Source: Candidatus Kuenenia stuttgartensis (GTDB lineage Bacteria; Planctomycetota; Planctomycetia; Isosphaerales; Isosphaeraceae). Taken from it: 11,356 nt of DNA. Positions 6,572 through 11,356 of the stretch are shown here, piece by piece (the stretch's first letter is position 1; each line of letters starts with the position of its first letter). The stretch is taken from NCBI GenBank assembly GCA_945872325.1, contig CAMBZY010000050.1, forward strand, positions 1 to 11,356. The letters run 5' to 3'. The notes below the pieces were generated by a model, which did not search any database, was not told the origin of the DNA, and was given only the letters and a program-made list of their open reading frames with translations. Both the position numbers and the translations under genes were made by a program.

Positions 6572-8290
6572 ATGTCTCTTGACCAGGTTGATCGCGGCAC
6601 AACATCTCAGGCCGTGGCTTCCAAAACAGTACTGAAGAGTTCGCACGAAGGCTCATGGCGCGAGTCATTAGAGTCGTTCATAGTCGCTTTTATTATCGCT
6701 TATGTGGTCAAATCGTTCGCTTTTGAGGCGTTTGTGATCCCCACAGGCTCGATGGCACCGACCTTGATGGGTCGTCATAAAGAGATTGACTGCCCTCAGT
6801 GTGGCTTTCGCTATTCTGTGAACGCTTCCGAGAGTGCTGGCTCAGCCCCCATCTCACTGGGAACGTGTGTTAACTGTCGTTATGCAGCGGAGATCCGTAC
6901 AGAACCCAACTATAAGGGCGATCGGATTCTGGTTCTTAAGACTCTGTTCGACTTGCCCAAGGAGATTGGCGGAGGACTTCCGAAACGCTGGGACGTGACT
7001 GTTTTCAAGTATCCGGAAGAGCCTGAAACCAACTACATCAAACGACTTGTGGGCATGCCGGATGAAGAGCTGAGAATTGAGCGTGGGAATATTTACACCC
7101 GAAAGCTTGGTTCCAAGGATCCGTTTCATGTCGAGCGAAAAACGCTCGATCACCAGAAAGCCATGCAGATCATGGTGAACGACGATTCTAACCGGCCCAA
7201 GGCTCTCAAAGATGATCCTCGCTGGAACCACTGGAGGTCTCAGGAGGCCGGCTGGAAAGTGCTTGAGGATGGCTTGTATGAAGCCAAACCCAGCGGCGAT
7301 ACGTGGCAGGACATGCGATATGAGCACCGCGTGCCGGATCCAGGCCAATGGCGAGCGATCAATACTTCGAAAACGATTCCAGGTACACCTCGATCGTCTC
7401 TGATCACCGACTTCTATGCATATAACACGTTCCTCACTAGCGATTCCAGCTATGATAAGTCCTCATGGTTTCAGCCTCACTGGGTGGGCGACCTCACGGT
7501 CGATTTACTCCTTCAAGTGGATAAGCCCACAGGCGAATTCAGGGTTGAGTTGGTGGAAGCAGGCGTCGCAAATCAGTTCGTTGTCGACCTTAAAACCGGT
7601 AAGAGTAAAATCTTGAGAGCCGGTAAGCAGTTGGCCGAGGCTCAGACGACGATCCGAGAGGGTGGACGTTTCCATATCAAATTTGCCAACGTTGACGACC
7701 GACTGACAGTTTGGATCGGCCACCGCCTTCCTTATGGTGATGGGGTGGCATATGTGCCGGATCCATCTGAAAAAACGGGTCCTCAGGCGGCTGACCTTCA
7801 GCCAGTTGGGATTGCGGTTCGTGACAGTTCTGTCACTGTGAGTCGTTTATCTCTGACACGCGACATTTACTACAGCGTTTTTCCAAGTGGTTTTGACTAC
7901 GGAGAAAATCTTTGGAGTACGCCGATTATGGAAAGTCGAGACCTGTTCGACCTGCTCTCTGATCCGAAGCGATTTGGAGTATTTGCAGAAGCGAGACATC
8001 AGGACTTCCCCATTAGCACTGGCCACTATATGATGATGGGCGACAACAGCCCACTATCCAAGGATAGTCGAGCCTGGGGTGTGCGTGACAAAAAAGAACC
8101 TGGACTAAATGGTAGCGGTTGGGATGAAACCGGCCGACAGTCGTGGGAAGTTCCTGAACGTCTGATTGTGGGCAAAGCCTTTATGGTGTATTGGCCTCAC
8201 GGGCGTCCTATCTGGCCCAAGATACAGATCAATCCGGACTTCTTCTTGCCATTCCGCCCCTACTTTGAGCGTATGAAAGTCATTCGCTGA
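6572..8290 (+). CDS. lepB: Type I signal peptidase with large insertion
   Basis: The product is 572 residues from 6572, far longer than ordinary bacterial enzymes. A membrane helix at about 34-52 leads into VIPTGSMAPTL, with nucleophile Ser60. Directly after it, CPQCG (74-78) and CVNC (99-102) make a zinc-ribbon-like insertion. GDRILVLK (116-123) and DVTVFKYPEEPETNYIKRLVG (141-161) follow, with general base Lys157, then MPDEEL. Box E is GDNSPLSKDSRAWG (490-503). Between, residues about 180-475 are extra; 305-430 look like a beta-sandwich of the LamG/concanavalin type (GDLTVDLLLQV, RFHIKFANVDDRLTVWIG, VTVSRLSL). It removes signal peptides on the outer face of the inner membrane. The 6572 ATG is chosen because GAAGG precedes it by 12 bases and the homologous part starts soon after; 6473 and 6527 are alternatives. 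The ABC ATPase gene follows after 61 bases with no terminator. Confidence 0.92.
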   Translation: MSLDQVDRGTTSQAVASKTVLKSSHEGSWRESLESFIVAFIIAYVVKSFAFEAFVIPTGSMAPTLMGRHKEIDCPQCGFRYSVNASESAGSAPISLGTCVNCRYAAEIRTEPNYKGDRILVLKTLFDLPKEIGGGLPKRWDVTVFKYPEEPETNYIKRLVGMPDEELRIERGNIYTRKLGSKDPFHVERKTLDHQKAMQIMVNDDSNRPKALKDDPRWNHWRSQEAGWKVLEDGLYEAKPSGDTWQDMRYEHRVPDPGQWRAINTSKTIPGTPRSSLITDFYAYNTFLTSDSSYDKSSWFQPHWVGDLTVDLLLQVDKPTGEFRVELVEAGVANQFVVDLKTGKSKILRAGKQLAEAQTTIREGGRFHIKFANVDDRLTVWIGHRLPYGDGVAYVPDPSEKTGPQAADLQPVGIAVRDSSVTVSRLSLTRDIYYSVFPSGFDYGENLWSTPIMESRDLFDLLSDPKRFGVFAEARHQDFPISTGHYMMMGDNSPLSKDSRAWGVRDKKEPGLNGSGWDETGRQSWEVPERLIVGKAFMVYWPHGRPIWPKIQINPDFFLPFRPYFERMKVIR

Positions 8291-8351
8291 CCGTTCAACC
8301 ATCACCCTGAATCGACCTTACCAACGACCACGATCACGGAGGATCGAACCG

Positions 8352-9284
8352 ATGGGCCTTTTTTCCCGCTCCCACGCACCTGTACCCCAGAATCCAAGCC
8401 AAAGTGCTTCGTCTCGCTTCTCCAGTAAGGCTGAAATGCCGGTGGGGCAGGCGATGCTTGAGGTCAGAGACCTGAAAAAGTGGTATGGACGCAGGCAGGT
8501 CGTCGATGGAGTCGGTTTTGAAGTCCACACTGGCGAGATTGTTGGCCTTTTAGGCCCCAACGGAGCAGGCAAAACGACCAGCTTTCGGATGACCATCGGG
8601 CTGATCGATGCCGACAGCGGATCGGTTTCGTTCAATGGCCACGATATTACCGGTCTGCCCATGTATCAAAGGGCTCGGCTTGGGATGGGTTACCTGCCTC
8701 AGGATTCCTCGGTTTTTCGCCAGCTGAGCGTCGAACAGAACCTGATGGCGATTCTCGAATACCGCGAAGATTACACCAGAAAGCGTCGTAAAGAGCGTCT
8801 GGAAGAGCTTCTCGAACAATTTGGCCTGAACAAGATTCGCCGCACTCCAGCCATGCGCGTTTCGGGCGGTGAACGTCGGCGTTTGGAAATTGCCAGGTGT
8901 CTCGTAAATGACCCCAAACTGATCATGCTTGACGAACCGTTTGCGGGTATCGACCCGATCACCGTAGGCGATATCCAGAAGCAGATCAGAGCCCTGGCAG
9001 ACGAACATAACATTGGGGTCCTTCTGACCGACCACCAGTTTCGCGAAACCCTGGAAGTTTGCAACAGGTCTTATGTCATTCGCGAGGGCAAGGTTTTCGC
9101 CTATGGGACATCCGAAGAGATCTATGCCAACCCCGATGTGGCCCGATTCTATCTCGGAGAGCGTTTCGATTCAGGTCATAACGGCCGCGGAGCAAGTGCC
9201 CCCCATACAATCGACACGGACCACTCCGGTCAGGGTTTTGTGGTTCAAAAAGGGCAGGGGCCTGTCCGATTTGACGGGCCTTGA
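8352..9284 (+). CDS. lptB: LptB-like ABC transporter ATP-binding protein (LPS export)
   Basis: The product is 310 residues. The ABC core begins near residue 35 (MLEVRDLKKWYGRRQVVDGV). It has Walker A GPNGAGKTT (68-76), Q-loop YLPQDSSVF (114-122), signature VSGGERRRLEIARCL (170-184), Walker B LIMLDEPFAGIDP (190-202) and switch His228 in LLTDHQFRETL. Full-length similarity to LptB, including RARLGMGYLPQ, TDHxxRET and the terminal YGTSEEIYANPDVARFYLGE, favours LptB over other ABC ATPases. In that role it powers lipopolysaccharide transport from the inner membrane with LptF/LptG, which are not in this window. About 34 extra N-terminal residues (Ser/Pro-rich) and about 38 C-terminal residues extend it beyond the usual roughly 240. 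The start is backed by GGAGG 9 bases upstream; an internal ATG at 8454 would give the standard length. It is probably co-transcribed with lepB. Confidence 0.9.
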   Translation: MGLFSRSHAPVPQNPSQSASSRFSSKAEMPVGQAMLEVRDLKKWYGRRQVVDGVGFEVHTGEIVGLLGPNGAGKTTSFRMTIGLIDADSGSVSFNGHDITGLPMYQRARLGMGYLPQDSSVFRQLSVEQNLMAILEYREDYTRKRRKERLEELLEQFGLNKIRRTPAMRVSGGERRRLEIARCLVNDPKLIMLDEPFAGIDPITVGDIQKQIRALADEHNIGVLLTDHQFRETLEVCNRSYVIREGKVFAYGTSEEIYANPDVARFYLGERFDSGHNGRGASAPHTIDTDHSGQGFVVQKGQGPVRFDGP

Positions 9285-9383
9285 AAAAATGCCCTAGACA
9301 ATATCTGGCCAGGAGTTATCTTCTGGTCATATTTGGTGTCTCGAAATCATCACTTTCTGGCATGATGCCGGGAGAATCAGAAC

Positions 9384-10082
9384 ATGCAAGGTCAGGACGA
9401 CCGCTCTAAAGACGCTTTACGATCAAGCCGTCAATTCCAGCCATCGGTGGATCAACCTCTTGAGAAACGCGATCTGCCAGCCACATTGGCAGGCGTTCCG
9501 CTCTCAGTGAACTCAGCCCTTGCCGGGACACCTCTCATCGGTGCTGCCAAGGCGGGTAAGTCCATAGCTCCCAACGATTGGAACAGCTTCGCCGGATGGT
9601 CATGGCTCAAAGGCGTTTGGAAGTCGAACACCAAGATCGACTTCATGCAGGCTGTGGCTAAAAGCATGGGTGGAAAGTCGATCCACTTCCCATCGGTTCC
9701 GAGCCTTGATACCTGGCTTGTGGGTGGGAACATGTATATCGGTCGTACCGCTCTGGCGGCCCAGCAAAATACCGATATGCCGCTTGACGGACTCGTGATC
9801 AAGCCGGCCACAGCAGGAGGCGTGACCACACTTTCGATGACCTCGGCAGACGGAACACCACCCGTCGACCTGAAGCTCACATCGACCACTTCAACGACCG
9901 CCACATTCACAGGCAAAACGCCAGCCGATTCGACCAGCAACAGCGATCCTGTGAACGTCAGGGTTGTGATCACCAAACGCAACACCAACTCGTTACGGAT
10001 CATAGCCGAGATGCAGACTGGTTCGAGCTGGGTCCGGATGTTCACCTACACCGCAACTCGGACGAAATTCACGGCTGTCTGA
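9384..10082 (+). CDS. Small protein with LEPR-like N-terminal tag, function unknown
   Basis: The 232-residue product has no ordinary signal peptide, but residues 26-33 are LEKRDLPA after a polar, basic start. This resembles the N-terminal LEPRxLLSA / LEDRxxPA tag found on many planctomycete surface or secreted proteins. Residues 60-75 (SWLKGVWKSNTK) look like the opening of a lipocalin-like small beta-barrel domain (a WLxGxW motif), and 135-232 is Thr/Ser-rich with alternating beta strands, ending FTYTATRTKFTAV; the fold is a weak inference. GGGAG lies 9 bases upstream of the ATG. The gene follows the LptB-like gene by 99 bases; two weak hairpins lie in that gap, so it could share the transcript or have its own promoter. 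It is closed by a strong terminator. I do not recognise a specific family. Confidence 0.8.
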   Translation: MQGQDDRSKDALRSSRQFQPSVDQPLEKRDLPATLAGVPLSVNSALAGTPLIGAAKAGKSIAPNDWNSFAGWSWLKGVWKSNTKIDFMQAVAKSMGGKSIHFPSVPSLDTWLVGGNMYIGRTALAAQQNTDMPLDGLVIKPATAGGVTTLSMTSADGTPPVDLKLTSTTSTTATFTGKTPADSTSNSDPVNVRVVITKRNTNSLRIIAEMQTGSSWVRMFTYTATRTKFTAV

Positions 10083-10116
10083 ATCGCATCAAGCCGATCA
10101 AGCCACGTTTCCAACA

Positions 10117-10142
10117 GACCCGGCATTGGCCGGGTCTTTTTT
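10117..10142 (+). terminator. Intrinsic terminator after the 9384-10082 gene
   Basis: A perfect eight-pair GC-rich stem, GACCCGGC (10117-10124) with GCCGGGTC (10129-10136) and a four-base loop, is followed by six T at 10137-10142. It lies 35 bases beyond the stop codon and probably closes the lepB-lptB-9384 unit. Confidence 0.95.
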
Positions 10143-10684
10143 GATGATCCGTTAGATCAATCCGTTTCGTAATCCTGACTCTACCACTTGTCATAACAGA
10201 AGTTATGCGAATCACACATCGGTCGCTTTCGAGCCATTTGTTAGGAATTCTCTGTAGATGACAATCTTTGACCAGAAACCAGATCGCCCCTGTTCCGCGA
10301 CTTCGTTTTGTATTATGGATGTAACTGATTAAGAAACAGGTGCTTACTGTGGTTGGTATGAAAATTTCTCTGCGTCCGACTTCTTGTTTTGCACAGCGAA
10401 CCGTTCTCATGACTATATAAAGGTTTGTGTCGTCAGTCTGTGGTGGGTTTCAGATTCGGTTTGAACAAGTCAGTTTCGTGTTGTTTAACAAAACGCGGTG
10501 CTCTGAATCTGCCTGAGTGGTGGCAAGATATTCTTGTTGTAGTGGTTATGATCTTTTGGACGTTTACTATAATGGAGCAATCTGATCGGCCCGGCTGGCT
10601 ATTTTTACCCTAATTTATCGATTCTACCTGAGCTTCATCCAGACGATTCGTGCTGCCATAAATGAACAACTGAAATCGTTCAGC
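10143..10684. other. Gene-poor AT-rich stretch
   Basis: About 540 bases have no reading frame with a credible start, ribosome site or composition. The only structure noticed is a perfect six-pair hairpin with tetraloop, CATAAC-AGAA-GTTATG at 10192-10207, with no U tract. No tRNA cloverleaf or other RNA motif was recognised by eye. Confidence 0.4.
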
Positions 10685-10714
10685 TTGATTCCCCACCCTT
10701 AAATTTGTTATATA
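10685..10714 (+). promoter_or_regulatory. Candidate ahcY promoter
   Basis: TTGATT at 10685-10690 and TTATAT (10708-10713, 17-base spacing) or TATATA (10709-10714, 18-base spacing) form a reasonable sigma-70-type pair. Transcription would begin near 10720, leaving about 55 bases before the riboswitch aptamer. A hairpin-forming repeat, GTTGAC (10741-10746) / GTCAAC (10757-10762), lies between the two. Confidence 0.45.
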
Positions 10715-10776
10715 TTAAATCTTGGACATGGTAGTTCCACGTTGACTTGCACTGAGGTCAACAATTTCCCCGTCTT

Positions 10777-10856
10777 ACCGAGGGGCGCTGCGACGGCACG
10801 CGAGGGCGTTCCTGCCAGGCTCGATGAGATGGCCAATCTTGTGTAACGGCGCCCGT
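10777..10856 (+). promoter_or_regulatory. S-adenosylhomocysteine (SAH) riboswitch
   Basis: The leader of ahcY matches the SAH riboswitch aptamer. CGAGGGGCGCTGC at 10779-10791 differs at one base from the CGAGGAGCGCTGC I recall for the class; CCAGGCTCG at 10815-10823 fits exactly; AACGGCGCCC is at 10845-10854. P1 pairs CGAG (10779-10782) with CTCG (10820-10823). The P2 arm ends in a hairpin, ACGC (10798-10801) with GCGT (10806-10809), extended past one mismatch by GG/CC. A small P4-like stem-loop sits at 10826-10840. The pseudoknot pairs GGGCGC (10783-10788) with GCGCCC (10849-10854), all six pairs perfect. Known members sense SAH and switch on SAH-recycling genes, which agrees with the gene directly downstream. 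Confidence 0.93.
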
Positions 10857-10881
10857 TCATCGTTACTGGAGACTATGAACG
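10854..10881 (+). promoter_or_regulatory. Start-codon hairpin of ahcY (possible expression platform)
   Basis: CGTTCAT (10854-10860) pairs perfectly with ATGAACG (10875-10881), placing the ahcY start codon in a stem and its GGAG ribosome site in the 14-base loop. The first base of the stem is the last base of the riboswitch pseudoknot. Competing pairings exist: AACGG (10845-10849) with CCGTT (10853-10857), and GTAACG (10843-10848) with CGTTAC (10861-10866). These are mutually exclusive with one another or with the pseudoknot strand, as expected for a translational switch. Confidence 0.55.
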
Positions 10882-11356
10882 TGACTGTCGCTGCTGCAAA
10901 AAATGCTACTTTCAAAGATTACCACGTTGCTGACATCGCACTTGCCGGCTGGGGCCGTCGCGAGATTGCGATTGCCGAAATCGAAATGCCGGGCCTGATC
11001 GCCATTCGCGACGAATATGCCGCTCGTCAACCGCTCAAGGGTGCCCGTATCACCGGCTCCTTGCACATGACGATCCAAACGGCTGTTCTGATCGAGACCT
11101 TGAAGGCTCTTGGTGCTGAAGTTCGCTGGGCTTCGTGCAATATATATTCGACTCAGGATCATGCCGCTGCGGCCATCGCCGACGCCGGTATCCCTGTCTT
11201 CGCCTACAAGGGCGAAACCCTGACCGAGTACTGGGATTACACCCACAGGATTTTTGAGTGGGCCGATGGTGGCCACACCAACATGATCCTTGACGACGGT
11301 GGGGATGCCACTCTGCTCTTGCACCTTGGTGCACGTGCCGAAGTCGATATCCACGT
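10875..11356 (+). CDS. ahcY: S-adenosylhomocysteine hydrolase (adenosylhomocysteinase), 5' part
   Basis: The first 160 codons are present; the gene continues past the window edge. The enzyme reversibly splits S-adenosylhomocysteine into adenosine and homocysteine, removing the product inhibitor of methyltransferases and feeding the methionine cycle in the cytoplasm. Diagnostic segments are GSLHMTIQTAVLIETL (61-76, substrate pocket), SCNIYSTQDHAAAAIA (87-102, the family signature), YKGETLTEYWDYT (111-123) and MILDDGGDATLLLH (137-150). The NAD-binding domain lies beyond the edge. The ATG at 10875 is only 3 bases from GGAG; the in-frame GTG at 10881 has a more usual 9-base spacing, so the product may begin two codons later. 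An SAH riboswitch occupies the leader and should raise expression when the substrate accumulates. Confidence 0.97.
   Translation, partial: MNVTVAAAKNATFKDYHVADIALAGWGRREIAIAEIEMPGLIAIRDEYAARQPLKGARITGSLHMTIQTAVLIETLKALGAEVRWASCNIYSTQDHAAAAIADAGIPVFAYKGETLTEYWDYTHRIFEWADGGHTNMILDDGGDATLLLHLGARAEVDIH

Noticed and set aside
6238..6600. 120-residue minus-strand reading frame before lepB
   Set aside because: It overlaps the candidate operator array and the lepB start, and its composition is typical of chance frames in AT-rich DNA.
9259..9280. Stem GGCCTGTC/GACGGGCC at the end of the LptB-like gene as a terminator
   Set aside because: It is followed by TTGAAAAAA, not a U tract, and lies inside the coding sequence.
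9307..9328. Stem GGCCAG/CTGGTC in the gap before the 9384 gene as a terminator
   Set aside because: Only six pairs with a wobble and a ten-base loop, followed by a mixed ATATTT; too weak to call.
10192..10207. CATAAC-AGAA-GTTATG hairpin as an RNA gene or terminator
   Set aside because: Only six pairs, mostly AT, without a U tract or any adjacent gene.
10069..10410. 113-residue minus-strand reading frame
   Set aside because: It runs through the strong plus-strand terminator at 10117-10142, has random-looking basic composition, and has no ribosome site.
10588..10598. GCCCGGCTGG resembling the end of the left-edge REP-like repeat
   Set aside because: Only about ten bases match and the GCTAGCGCC core is missing; probably chance.
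10425..10613. 62-residue plus-strand reading frame with a hydrophobic segment
   Set aside because: It would start at TTG with only an AAAGG one base away, has no conserved look, and lies in an AT-rich spacer.

Overview
The window looks like a piece of a planctomycete chromosome of moderate GC content. The evidence is a set of lineage habits: two Tat-exported proteins (one a sulfatase) with near-identical RR leaders, a secreted proline-rich protein with an HPTxWRRFPTGW motif, a small protein with an N-terminal LEKRDLPA tag resembling the planctomycete LEPR-type sorting tag, and a type I signal peptidase with a very large insertion. No plasmid, phage, transposase, tRNA, rRNA or CRISPR signature was seen. 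Genus cannot be fixed from the sequence alone.

Layout, left to right. 1-200 holds a small cluster of REP-like palindromic repeats, followed by an intrinsic terminator serving a minus-strand gene for a secreted proline-rich protein (346-1107). A 460-base divergent spacer separates it from a plus-strand Wza-type polysaccharide export lipoprotein (1569-2495) that ends in a strong terminator. Next come three minus-strand genes: a Tat-exported protein resembling a degenerate Gfo/Idh/MocA oxidoreductase (2570-3904), a small two-helix membrane protein that overlaps it by 4 bases (3901-4272), and, as a separate unit with its own terminator, a Tat-exported Cys-type sulfatase (4586-6160). Upstream of the sulfatase is an array of repeated CGTTATAG half-sites that looks like an operator.

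From 6572 the strand is plus: an enlarged signal peptidase I (lepB), then an LptB-like ABC ATPase 61 bases later, probably co-transcribed, then a small tagged protein of unknown function ending in a clear terminator (10117-10142). These are mainly envelope and export genes, but they are not an obvious single pathway.

After a gene-poor stretch of about 600 bases, the window ends in the first 160 codons of S-adenosylhomocysteine hydrolase (ahcY). Its leader carries a well-matched S-adenosylhomocysteine (SAH) riboswitch: both conserved boxes are present, P1 is intact, and the pseudoknot is a perfect six pairs, one of which has changed on both sides relative to the usual form. Between aptamer and coding region are several mutually competing hairpins, one of which buries the start codon. 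This is the most informative regulatory element here: the enzyme's own substrate would control its synthesis.
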